From: Actinomycetota bacterium
Lineage (GTDB): Bacteria; Actinomycetota; Thermoleophilia; Gaiellales; Gaiellaceae
NCBI GenBank assembly: GCA_013821525.1
Contig: JACDGR010000070.1
Coordinates: forward strand, 1 to 11,915
Direction of reading: 5' to 3'
Length of the DNA: 11,915 nucleotides
The notes beneath the pieces were generated by a model. It was not told the DNA's origin. It saw nothing but the letters and a program-made list of their open reading frames with translations, and made no database searches. Shown here piece after piece: positions 5,872 through 11,915 of the stretch. The translations under genes and the position numbers were made by a program. Each line of letters starts with the position of its first letter. Position 1 is the first letter of the stretch.

Positions 5872-6975
5872 CTAGAGGATGCGCCGAGCGCCGACGTACG
5901 TTGACGCGTACCAACCTTCGGAGAGGTTGGAGATCTTGACGACGTCACCTGTGTGCGGCGCGTGGATGAACTGGCCGCCGCCGATGTACATCCCCTCGTG
6001 GCCGAGCCCGTCGAAGAAGACGATGTCGCCCGGTGCAAGCTGGTCGCGCGAGACCGGGACACCCATCCCGTACTGCGCGTAGGTCGAATGAGGCAGCGAG
6101 ACGCCGACCTGCGCGTAGGCCCACATGACGAGCCCCGAGCAGTCGAAGCCACCCGGCGCAGCACCACCCCACACGTACGCAGTGCCGAGCTGTGACATCG
6201 CCATCTCGACCGCTCCGCCGTGGGTCGGCGGCGGGGCGACGACGGTCTCCGCCTGCGGCGTGACGGCTGAGATGCCGACGACCGTGTCGGCAACCGCTGC
6301 CACCGCCTCCTGATGGTGCTGGGCGAGGCGCGCCTGAGCGGCCGCGGCGATCTGGATCTGCCGGCGCTGCTCTGCAGCGATCAACTGCGCGATCTGACCC
6401 TTGATCGAGGAGAGCAGGCTGTTCTGCTCCGAGATCTTCGACTCGATGGAGCTCTTCGCGGCGGAGCGGCGAGCGACGACCTGTGCCTGCGTCGCGTGCG
6501 CCTTTGCGAGCTGGGTTCCGTTCCGCTTGATCGCGGCCTTGAACGTCTTGACCTGGCTGACGACCCTCGCATCGAGAGACGTGACGCTCTTCGCGCTGTC
6601 CATGCGCGTCAGCACGTCGTCGAGGCTCTGGGCTCCGAGGATCACCTCGAGCGTTGAGGCCTGGTCGGAGGTGTACAGCGTGACGAGGCGCTGAGCGACC
6701 GCCCGCTGGCTTGCATGCAAATTGTGCTTCGCGATGCGTAATTCGTGACGGTTCTCACGCAGATCGCGTTGGATCCTCGCGAGCTGAGCCGTCGAGGCTA
6801 CGTATTCGGAGCGCGCGCGCTCGAGCTGATCAGACAGGGTGCGGAGTTGCCCGAGCACCTGCTGGGCCTGCTCGCGCTTGGAGCTCACCGAGCGGTCGGC
6901 AAACGCTGGGACTGCCGCCACAGAGGCGATGCAGACCACCGCGAGAACGTACGGCGCCAGTCCCAGCCTACGAAT
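5872..6975 (-). CDS. Secreted coiled-coil NlpC/P60 peptidoglycan endopeptidase
   Basis: This protein cleaves peptide stems of peptidoglycan outside the membrane. With the start placed at 6975 it has 367 residues: an Arg-rich n-region (RRLGL) and hydrophobic core ending AVPAFA-D as a signal peptide, a long coiled coil (about 30-220) containing LYTSDQASTLEVILGAQSLDDVLTRM, a linker rich in Ala and Pro, then the NlpC/P60 domain. The catalytic residues are visible: Cys279 in GGFDCSGLVMWAY, His326 in GHEGMYIG and His338 in FIHAP. The layout matches CwlO/PcsB/RipC, usually controlled by FtsEX. The first ordinary start (GTG 6939) would cut off the signal peptide's positive end. ATT at 6975 has AAGGGGG five bases upstream and is my preferred start; it is a rare start codon, so the start is uncertain. 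Confidence 0.9.
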   Translation of the reverse strand: MRRLGLAPYVLAVVCIASVAAVPAFADRSVSSKREQAQQVLGQLRTLSDQLERARSEYVASTAQLARIQRDLRENRHELRIAKHNLHASQRAVAQRLVTLYTSDQASTLEVILGAQSLDDVLTRMDSAKSVTSLDARVVSQVKTFKAAIKRNGTQLAKAHATQAQVVARRSAAKSSIESKISEQNSLLSSIKGQIAQLIAAEQRRQIQIAAAAQARLAQHHQEAVAAVADTVVGISAVTPQAETVVAPPPTHGGAVEMAMSQLGTAYVWGGAAPGGFDCSGLVMWAYAQVGVSLPHSTYAQYGMGVPVSRDQLAPGDIVFFDGLGHEGMYIGGGQFIHAPHTGDVVKISNLSEGWYASTYVGARRIL

Positions 6976-7039
6976 GACAACCCCCTTGACGGGGGCGGGA
7001 CGGGCGCACCGGGAGGGGCCGGTACGTCACGAAGGCAGG

Positions 7040-7069
7040 AGGCTAGCAAGGTTTCCGGACGCCCGTCAA
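7040..7069 (-). promoter_or_regulatory. Promoter TTGACG-N18-TAGCCT for the NlpC/P60 gene
   Basis: On the minus strand TTGACG (7064-7069) and TAGCCT (7040-7045) are separated by 18 bases, giving a start near 7033 and a leader of about 58 bases carrying AAGGGGG at 6981-6987. This is the best -35/-10 pair in the window, and this gene is one of the few here with both a leader and a ribosome site. Confidence 0.6.
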
Positions 7070-7091
7070 CGAGATCTACCCCTTCTGGGGT

Positions 7092-7122
7092 TGAAACCTG
7101 GTCGATCCGACGCTGAAACCTG
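7092..7122 (+). repeat. Direct repeat TGAAACCTG x2, candidate regulator site
   Basis: TGAAACCTG occurs at 7092-7100 and 7114-7122, 22 bases apart start to start, about two helical turns. The 7-base core GAAACCT occurs a third time in the opposite orientation at 7049-7055, between the -35 and -10 of the NlpC/P60 promoter. The pair lies upstream of both divergent promoters, so a regulator shared by the two cell-wall genes is plausible; none is identified. Confidence 0.5.
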
Positions 7123-7166
7123 TCTAATTCTCCGCCGGAGCAGGGGTTCCTCCTCAGCGACTGTGG

Positions 7167-7172
7167 TACGGT
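7167..7172 (+). promoter_or_regulatory. Extended -10 box TG-G-TACGGT for the 3D-domain gene
   Basis: TG at 7164-7165, one base, then TACGGT and seven bases before the GTG at 7180. The predicted transcription start coincides with the start codon. No ribosome site precedes the GTG. The -35 region has no good match, as expected for an extended -10 promoter. Confidence 0.6.
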
Positions 7173-7179
7173 CCTGGCC

Positions 7180-8196
7180 GTGCTCGGGCAGGCACAAACG
7201 CCGCGTCGGCGCCTTTTGCCGTTCGCCGCCATCGCCCTCGCCGTCCTCGCGGCGCCAGCACTCGGCCTTGCCGGGTCGACCCAGAGCGCCCCGGATCTCC
7301 GCCACGAGAACGCGCAGATCGCGGCGAAGTCGCGTGCCGCGGTGCTCGATCTTTACTCGCTCGACCAGCAGCTCAGCTCGGCGAGGTCACGCCTCGCGAC
7401 GCTCCGTACGCAGTCGGCAACCCTCCGCGCGGAGCGAGACAGCGTCGCCGAGCAGCTGGGTGTCGCCCGGCGCGGCAGCCGCATCGCGCACGCGTCTCTT
7501 GCGACCCGGCTCCGGCTGCTCTACGAGCAGGGAAGCGTCGAACCGCTCGACATCGTCTTCGGCGCCAAGAGCCTCGACGAGGCGCTGACGAGCCTGGACA
7601 ACCTGAGCCGGGTCACGGGCCAGGGCGAGGACGTGCTCCGCCAGCTGAAAGCCGCCAGAGCCGACCTGCAGGCTGCCGCGGCGAAGCTCGCAGCGCGCGA
7701 GTCCGCACTCGCAGCGGCGTCCTTGGAGGCCCGGTCGACCGCGCTGGCGCTGTCGCGGACACGCGAGGCGCGCAGCGCCTACATCGGATCGCTTGCGATC
7801 CGGCGCCGGCTGAACGACGCCGAGCTCGGCAGCCTCCTCGCTCGGGCCCACGCGGCAGAGCTGCAGAGCGCGAAGCTCATCCGCCATCCCGCCGCCGACG
7901 CGACCGTTGCACTGCCCGCCGCCGGGCCGGCGACAGGCGGCACCGTCACCGTCTTCGCGACCGGCTACTCCCTTGCCGGCTCGACTGCGACCGGCCTGCC
8001 TGCGGGCTGGGGCGTCGTTGCGGTCGACCCGTCCGTGATCCCACTCGGAACCCACATGACGATCCCTGGCTACGGCGAAGCCGTTGCGGCCGATACGGGT
8101 GGCGCTGTCGTCGGCACGACGATCGACCTCTGGTTCCCGACGACCGCCCAGGCAAACGCCTGGGGCCGGCGCACGGTGACGATCGTCCTGCACTGA
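7180..8196 (+). CDS. Secreted coiled-coil protein with C-terminal 3D domain
   Basis: This 338-residue exported protein probably remodels peptidoglycan. RRR at 9-11 followed by a hydrophobic run to about residue 31 forms a signal peptide. Residues 40-235 are coiled coil and include LYEQGSVEPLDIVFGAKSLDEALTSLD (114-140), closely related to the matching segment of the divergent NlpC/P60 protein. The C-terminal 3D domain (about 255-338) is a double-psi beta-barrel named for three aspartates, seen here as Asp283 (VAVDPSVIPLGT), Asp305 (AADTGGA) and Asp316 (TTIDLWF). It is found in MltA-type lytic transglycosylases and in Rpf/stationary-phase survival proteins. Lytic activity is therefore a family-level inference. 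GTG at 7180 is preferred since it follows a -10 box by seven bases. The stop is 64 bases before the response regulator. Confidence 0.9.
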   Translation: MLGQAQTPRRRLLPFAAIALAVLAAPALGLAGSTQSAPDLRHENAQIAAKSRAAVLDLYSLDQQLSSARSRLATLRTQSATLRAERDSVAEQLGVARRGSRIAHASLATRLRLLYEQGSVEPLDIVFGAKSLDEALTSLDNLSRVTGQGEDVLRQLKAARADLQAAAAKLAARESALAAASLEARSTALALSRTREARSAYIGSLAIRRRLNDAELGSLLARAHAAELQSAKLIRHPAADATVALPAAGPATGGTVTVFATGYSLAGSTATGLPAGWGVVAVDPSVIPLGTHMTIPGYGEAVAADTGGAVVGTTIDLWFPTTAQANAWGRRTVTIVLH

Positions 8197-8226
8197 TCCG
8201 TTCGCAGAGCCCCTGAAAAACGACGA

Positions 8227-8255
8227 TAGACTGAGCCGGCCTTCGCCCAGGTAGG
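8227..8255 (+). promoter_or_regulatory. Possible -10 (TAGACT) and ribosome site (AGGTAGG) of the response regulator
   Basis: TAGACT at 8227-8232 could start transcription near 8239. AGGTAGG at 8249-8255 lies five bases before the CTG at 8261. Together they support translation starting at that CTG. No convincing -35 is seen. Confidence 0.35.
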
Positions 8256-8260
8256 CCAAA

Positions 8261-8935
8261 CTGCCCGACCCAGACGCCACTCTCGAGACAGCAAGCCCGC
8301 GCGTCCTGCTCGTGGACGACCACGACCTGTTCCGCACGGGCCTGCGCAACCTGCTCGAAGAGCAGCAGGTTCAGGTGGTCGGCGAATGCGACAACGGCAC
8401 CGAGGCCCTGCGCTTGGTGCGGGAGCTCGCGCCCGACGTCGTCGTGATGGATCTGAACATGCCCGGGATCAGCGGCGTCGAGGCGACGCGGCAAATCTCG
8501 ATGATCGCCCCGCTGACGCGCGTCCTCGTGCTCACGATCTCGGATCAGGACAAGGACGTGATGGACGCGATTCTCGCCGGGGCGTGCGGCTACCTCTTGA
8601 AGGACGCCACGATCGTCGAGCTGATGGCGGGGATCAGCTCGGCTGCGATCGGTGAGTCGCCGATCTCACCCACGATCGCGTCGAAGGTGTTGCAGCGAGT
8701 GCGAGCGTCGAGCGCCTCGCACCTCGAAGCGACGACGATCCAGTCCGAGCTCTCCGACCGCGAGATTCAGGTCCTGAAGCTGATCGCGAACGGCAAGGAC
8801 AACTCGATGATCGCCGGCGAGCTGCACATCAGCCCGAAAACGGTCAAGAACCACATCTCGAACATCCTGATGAAGCTCCAGATCGATAACCGCATCCAGG
8901 CTGCGGTCTACGCGGTTCGCAGCGGAATCGTCTAG
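8261..8935 (+). CDS. NarL/LuxR-family response regulator (orphan)
   Basis: A two-component output protein: phosphorylation of the receiver domain controls DNA binding. The receiver has strand RVLLVDDHD (14-22) with its acidic pair, the phospho-acceptor Asp64 in VVVMDLNMPG, the Thr/Ser switch region VLVLTISDQD and the conserved Lys in GYLLKDAT. The LuxR-type helix-turn-helix is LSDREIQVLKLIANGKDNS... with ISPKTVKNHISNILMKL (164-224). The first ordinary start codon, GTG at 8312, lies inside the first beta strand and would delete it. Upstream in frame the only candidate before a TAG (8252-8254) is CTG at 8261, with AGGTAGG five bases ahead; I use it, giving 224 residues. No histidine kinase is encoded in the window. 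The stop overlaps the convergent coiled-coil gene's stop in a shared CTAG. Targets are unknown. Confidence 0.92.
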   Translation: MPDPDATLETASPRVLLVDDHDLFRTGLRNLLEEQQVQVVGECDNGTEALRLVRELAPDVVVMDLNMPGISGVEATRQISMIAPLTRVLVLTISDQDKDVMDAILAGACGYLLKDATIVELMAGISSAAIGESPISPTIASKVLQRVRASSASHLEATTIQSELSDREIQVLKLIANGKDNSMIAGELHISPKTVKNHISNILMKLQIDNRIQAAVYAVRSGIV

Positions 8936-9228
8936 CGAACGTCGCGCGCGTGCCGGCGCAGCGTCCCGAGCACCGACCGTAGCTCGACGAGCTCGCCTGC
9001 ATTGCCGTCGAGCCGTCGGGCGAGGGTCGAGATCTCCTTCGCCTTGACCTCGACGTCGCCGCCTGCGAGACCGTGCGCTACCTCACTGATGCGGCGCTCG
9101 ATTCGCTGGCGCTCGGCCTCGAGGGAGAGCGCGTGAGCGTAGCCGTCGGTCAAGGTGCGCTCGATCCGCTCCAGGTCACGTTCGGAGTCATCGATCAGGT
9201 CGGAGATCTGCTGGACGAGTTCGGTCAT
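8932..9228 (-). CDS. Small coiled-coil protein (98 aa)
   Basis: Function unknown to me. The protein is almost wholly charged and helical: ELVQQISDLIDDSERDLERI (3-22), then ALSLEAERQRIERRISEVAHGL (33-54), a short Gly-rich break (AGGD), and a second helix to the end (KEISTLARRLDGN...LRSVLGTLRRH). Leucine/isoleucine heptad spacing suggests a coiled-coil hairpin or dimer. There are no cysteines, no signal peptide and no membrane segment, so it is cytoplasmic. ATG at 9228 is chosen because the longer frame, up to 9561, lies antisense to the carboxypeptidase signal peptide and is not protein-like. No strong ribosome site is seen. It is divergent from the carboxypeptidase, with 109 bases between, and convergent with the response regulator. 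Confidence 0.7.
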   Translation of the reverse strand: MTELVQQISDLIDDSERDLERIERTLTDGYAHALSLEAERQRIERRISEVAHGLAGGDVEVKAKEISTLARRLDGNAGELVELRSVLGTLRRHARDVR

Positions 9229-9324
9229 GGTCGAACTCGATTCTTCGACGCACACTTCGGCCGAGCAAGGGCCGCGCGGCCCATCTTCGATCGTCCCGAG
9301 TCCCAAGCCGCCCGCAACCTGCGT

Positions 9325-9330
9325 CACAAT
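9325..9330 (+). promoter_or_regulatory. -10-like box CACAAT of the carboxypeptidase gene
   Basis: CACAAT is followed by seven bases (9331-9337) and then GTG at 9338, the same spacing as at other genes here. The match is weaker because the first T is missing, and no -35 is evident. Confidence 0.35.
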
Positions 9331-9337
9331 GGACGGG

Positions 9338-10531
9338 GTGAAGCGCTGGGGTCTCACCTGTATCGCCGTCCTGCTGCTCGCCCCGGCCGCGACTGCCGCT
9401 CCGCCGCTCGCCACCAGGCTCGCCCAGGCACTCGCCGTGCCGGGCAATTCCCCCACGCGGTCGTCAGCGATCGCCGTCGACCTCCTCACCGGCCAGACGC
9501 TCTTCGCGCGCAACGCAGACCGCTCGCTTGCGCCGGCCTCGAACGAAAAGCTTTCAGTCACCTACGCCGCGCTCCGTGAGCTCGGGACGTCCTATCACTT
9601 CCGGACTGCAGTGCTCAGCCAGGGCTCCCAGGACGGAGCAGTCTGGCACGGCGACGTCTACCTACGCGGATACGGCGACCCGACGCTCTCCTCGGCTCAG
9701 CTGACGGCGCTCGCGACGCAGCTGCAGGATCTCGGGATCGAGCACATCGATGGACGCGTCGTCGGCGACGAGTCGTGGTTCGACACGCAACGCACCGCAC
9801 CAGGCTGGAAATCGATCTTCTTCATCAACGAGTCACCGCCGCTCTCCGCGCTCGTCGTCGACCGCGATTTCTACGACGGGCATCACGCACTGCAACCCGC
9901 GCTCGCGGCCGCCGGCGGCTTCAAGCGCGTGTTGCGGACGCACGGCATCACGGCTGGTGCGGCTGCAGCCGGTCGCGCGCCAGACGACGCGTACGGGCTC
10001 GCGCAGGTCGAGTCAGCTCCGCTGCCCGAGGTGCTCGCGCAGATGGATCGCGACAGCGACAACTTCACGGCCGAGATGGTGCTGAAGACCCTCGGCGCCG
10101 AGGTCGGTACCGCCGGCACGACAGCCGCGGGCGTCGTGATCGTCCTGCGCGACCTCGCCGCAGCCGGCGTGCCGCTCGCCGGCGTGCGCATGTTCGACGG
10201 CTCCGGCCTCTCACTCGACGACCGGCTGACGGCCAATGCGCTCGCAGGGCTGCTCGTCGCGGCCTGGAACGATCCTGACCTGCGCAACCCGTTCTGGGCG
10301 TCGCTGCCGGTCGCGGGGGTCAGCGGGACGCTCGAAGACCGGATGCGCCGCGCGCCGGCGCGCGGCGCTGTGCGTGCGAAAACCGGTACGACAAACCGCG
10401 CTTCGGCGCTCTCCGGGTACGTGCGCGACCGCTTCGTGTTCGCGGTGCTGCAGAACGGCTTCCCGGTCTCGACCTGGTCGGCGCGGCAGGCGCAAGACCG
10501 GTTCGCGACCGCGCTCGCTGCAGCGGCCTAG
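9338..10531 (+). CDS. dacB: D-alanyl-D-alanine carboxypeptidase/endopeptidase, PBP4 (DacB) type
   Basis: A class C penicillin-binding protein that trims D-Ala from, or cuts cross-links in, peptidoglycan in the cell envelope. Numbered from the GTG at 9338, 397 residues contain a signal peptide (KRW, a hydrophobic run, ATAAP near 18-22), then all three active-site motifs: SxxK as Ser68-Asn-Glu-Lys71, SxN as Ser240-Asp-Asn242, and KTG at 348-350. PBP4 family blocks DVYLRGYGDPTLS (106-118), GRVVGDESWFD (139-149), MFDGSGLSL (285-293) and GVSGTLEDRM are clear. At about 400 residues it is shorter than E. coli PBP4, as in many actinobacteria. ATG at 9329 is an alternative start three codons up; GTG fits the -10 spacing better. 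It converges on ligA with three bases between stops. Confidence 0.93.
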   Translation: MKRWGLTCIAVLLLAPAATAAPPLATRLAQALAVPGNSPTRSSAIAVDLLTGQTLFARNADRSLAPASNEKLSVTYAALRELGTSYHFRTAVLSQGSQDGAVWHGDVYLRGYGDPTLSSAQLTALATQLQDLGIEHIDGRVVGDESWFDTQRTAPGWKSIFFINESPPLSALVVDRDFYDGHHALQPALAAAGGFKRVLRTHGITAGAAAAGRAPDDAYGLAQVESAPLPEVLAQMDRDSDNFTAEMVLKTLGAEVGTAGTTAAGVVIVLRDLAAAGVPLAGVRMFDGSGLSLDDRLTANALAGLLVAAWNDPDLRNPFWASLPVAGVSGTLEDRMRRAPARGAVRAKTGTTNRASALSGYVRDRFVFAVLQNGFPVSTWSARQAQDRFATALAAAA

Positions 10532-10534
10532 GCG

Positions 10535-11915
10535 TTAACCCCGCAGCAGCTCTTGCAGGTCCGCATCGGCGAGGATCGGCACTCCGGCCGCCTCGGCCTT
10601 CTTGACCTTGCTCCCCGGATTCTCCCCGACGAAGACACCCGTCGTCTTCTTCGAGACGTTGTCGGAGACCTTCGCGCCAAGCGCTTCGAGCGCTGCGCGC
10701 GCTTCCTCGCGAGACATCGACTCGAGTGTGCCGGTGATCACGTACTGGGTGCCCGTCAGCGGTCCTGCGACGGGGCGGTCGTCCTCGTCGGCCTCGAAGC
10801 GCAGACCAAGCGCACGCAACTCGTCGACGAGGCGGCGGTTGTCCTCGTCGGCGAACCAGTCGACGATCGCCTCCGCCCGTTCCGGCCCGATCCCCTCGCA
10901 CTCGACCATCTCCTCCGTCGTCGCTGCTCCCAGGCGGTCGACGTTCCCGAAATGTCGCGCGAGATTCTGGGCCGTCACCCAGCCGACGTCGGGGATGTTG
11001 AGCCCGAAGAGCACGCGGCGAAACGGCACCTGCTTCGACGCGGCGATCGCAGCGATCGCGTTCGTCGCGGAGATCTCGGCGAAGCCGTCGAGCTCGAGCA
11101 GCTGCTCCTTGGAGAGGCGGTACAGCTCTGGCAGCGAACGAACGAGACCGAGCTCCCACAGGCGGCGCACGAGCTGCTCACCGACGCCGTCGATGTCGGC
11201 CGCCGCCTGCACCCAGTTGATCAGCGACTCGAGCCCCCGCGAGGGACAGGCGCGGTTCGGGCAGCGGTGCATCGCCTCGCCCTCGGGCTTGACGACCGGC
11301 GCATCGCAGAGGGGACACCGCTCAGGCATCTTGAACGGCTTCGTGCCGCGACGATGCTTGCCGGCAGGCCCGACGATCTGTGGGATCACGTCGCCCGCGC
11401 GCTGGACGATCACGTCGTCGCCCTCACGGATGTCCTTGCGGTTGATGTCTTCTTCGTTGTGCAGCGTCGAACGACTGACGGTGACGCCGCCGACCTCGAC
11501 CGGTTCCATGATCGCCCACGGGTTGAGCGCTCCCGTGCGCCCGACGCGGATCGAGATCTTCAGCAGGCGCGTCGTCGCCGTCATCGGCGCCCATTTGAAT
11601 GCGCGCGCCCAGCGTGGCCGTTGATGCAGCGCGCCGAGGCTGCGCTGCTGCTCGAGGTCGTCGACCTTGATCACGATCCCGTCGATCTCGTAATCCAGCT
11701 CGACCCGTCGGTGCTCCCATCCGTTGCACGCGCGCGCGACCTCCTCGACCGACTCGAGCCGCTCCGCAAACGGATTGATCGGGAACCCATGCACCTTCAG
11801 CCACGCGAGGGTCTCCCAGTGCGAGCCGAGCGTGACGCCGTCATGTGCGCCAATGCCGTACGCCCACACCGAGAGTGGCCGGCCCGCCGTGATCGACGGA
11901 TTCTTCTGGCGCAAC
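10535..11915 (-). CDS. ligA: NAD+-dependent DNA ligase LigA, C-terminal part (5' end outside window)
   Basis: LigA seals nicks in DNA using NAD+ during replication and repair. The frame runs off the right edge, so the N-terminal Ia domain and the KxDG adenylation lysine are not seen; about 460 residues remain. The visible order is the end of the adenylation domain with DYEIDGIVIKVDD (74-86) and RWARAFKWAP (101-110), the OB fold (VGRTGALNPWAIMEPVEVGGVTVSRSTLHN, RAGDVIPQIVGP), a zinc finger with Cys200, Cys203, Cys218 and Cys223, helix-hairpin-helix repeats (about 240-370, including DIDGVGEQL, LDGFAEIS and CEGIGPERA), and a BRCT domain (about 383-459). No frame break is seen. Its stop lies three bases from that of the convergent carboxypeptidase gene. 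Confidence 0.98.
   Translation of the reverse strand, partial: LRQKNPSITAGRPLSVWAYGIGAHDGVTLGSHWETLAWLKVHGFPINPFAERLESVEEVARACNGWEHRRVELDYEIDGIVIKVDDLEQQRSLGALHQRPRWARAFKWAPMTATTRLLKISIRVGRTGALNPWAIMEPVEVGGVTVSRSTLHNEEDINRKDIREGDDVIVQRAGDVIPQIVGPAGKHRRGTKPFKMPERCPLCDAPVVKPEGEAMHRCPNRACPSRGLESLINWVQAAADIDGVGEQLVRRLWELGLVRSLPELYRLSKEQLLELDGFAEISATNAIAAIAASKQVPFRRVLFGLNIPDVGWVTAQNLARHFGNVDRLGAATTEEMVECEGIGPERAEAIVDWFADEDNRRLVDELRALGLRFEADEDDRPVAGPLTGTQYVITGTLESMSREEARAALEALGAKVSDNVSKKTTGVFVGENPGSKVKKAEAAGVPILADADLQELLRG

Noticed and set aside
7051..7057. GGAAACC as the -35 of an ECF-sigma promoter for the NlpC/P60 gene
   Set aside because: No clear CGTC-type -10 at 16 bases; the TTGACG-N18-TAGCCT pair fits better.
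6976..7179. Possible c-di-AMP (ydaO-type) riboswitch upstream of the NlpC/P60 gene
   Set aside because: Such riboswitches often precede actinobacterial cell-wall hydrolase genes, but I cannot find the conserved core here and the leader from the predicted start is only about 58 bases.
10602..11624. Plus-strand open frame of 340 codons inside ligA
   Set aside because: Ser/Arg/Pro-rich antisense shadow of LigA; no domain is visible.

Overview
The window is high-GC bacterial DNA with tightly packed genes. Its gene families point to an actinobacterium-like organism, most likely of the Thermoleophilia/Gaiellales type. The support is a FadD15-like acyl-CoA synthetase, an F420-type (deazaflavin-dependent) nitroreductase, an actinobacterial-style HTH_42/YcaQ protein, and a small CxCx4C protein that I recall from that class. 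Many genes also lack a Shine-Dalgarno sequence and have a -10-like TANNNT box 6 to 10 bases before the start codon, as in leaderless transcription. The taxonomy is inference from recalled family resemblance, not from a search.

Layout. 1-1227 (+) is the 3' part of a long-chain acyl-CoA synthetase. 1218-1781 (-) holds two small proteins, one a short helical protein and one a cysteine-motif protein. The latter is divergent from a deazaflavin nitroreductase (1860-2315, +) across a short promoter region with a dyad. A GNAT acetyltransferase (2287-2832, -) converges on and overlaps the nitroreductase. 2833-3171 has no convincing gene but carries a tandem 16-mer and a GGTGCC/GGCACC palindrome, which also looks like an intrinsic terminator on the minus strand. 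3172-4990 (-) is an operon of an ArsR-type regulator, an AHSA1/SRPBCC protein and a YcaQ-like DNA glycosylase. A perfect-arm inverted repeat lies over the regulator's start codon. 5011-5838 (-) is a two-domain rhodanese sulfurtransferase whose frame is broken by two nonsense codons.

The right half concerns the cell envelope. Two secreted proteins with related CwlO/PcsB-like coiled-coil halves are divergently transcribed. One ends in an NlpC/P60 peptidase (5872-6975, -) and the other in a 3D (double-psi beta-barrel) domain (7180-8196, +). They share an intergenic region with repeated GAAACCT motifs. Then come an orphan NarL/LuxR response regulator (8261-8935, +), a small coiled-coil protein (8932-9228, -), a PBP4-type D-Ala-D-Ala carboxypeptidase (9338-10531, +) and the C-terminal two thirds of NAD+-dependent DNA ligase LigA (10535-11915, -, running off the window).

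I see no CRISPR array, tRNA, rRNA, prophage or transposase gene, and no clearly new multi-gene system. The points most worth checking are the doubly interrupted sulfurtransferase, the divergent pair of coiled-coil cell-wall enzymes, the leaderless start pattern, the operator over the arsR start codon, two probable near-cognate start codons (ATT and CTG) and the palindromic repeat.
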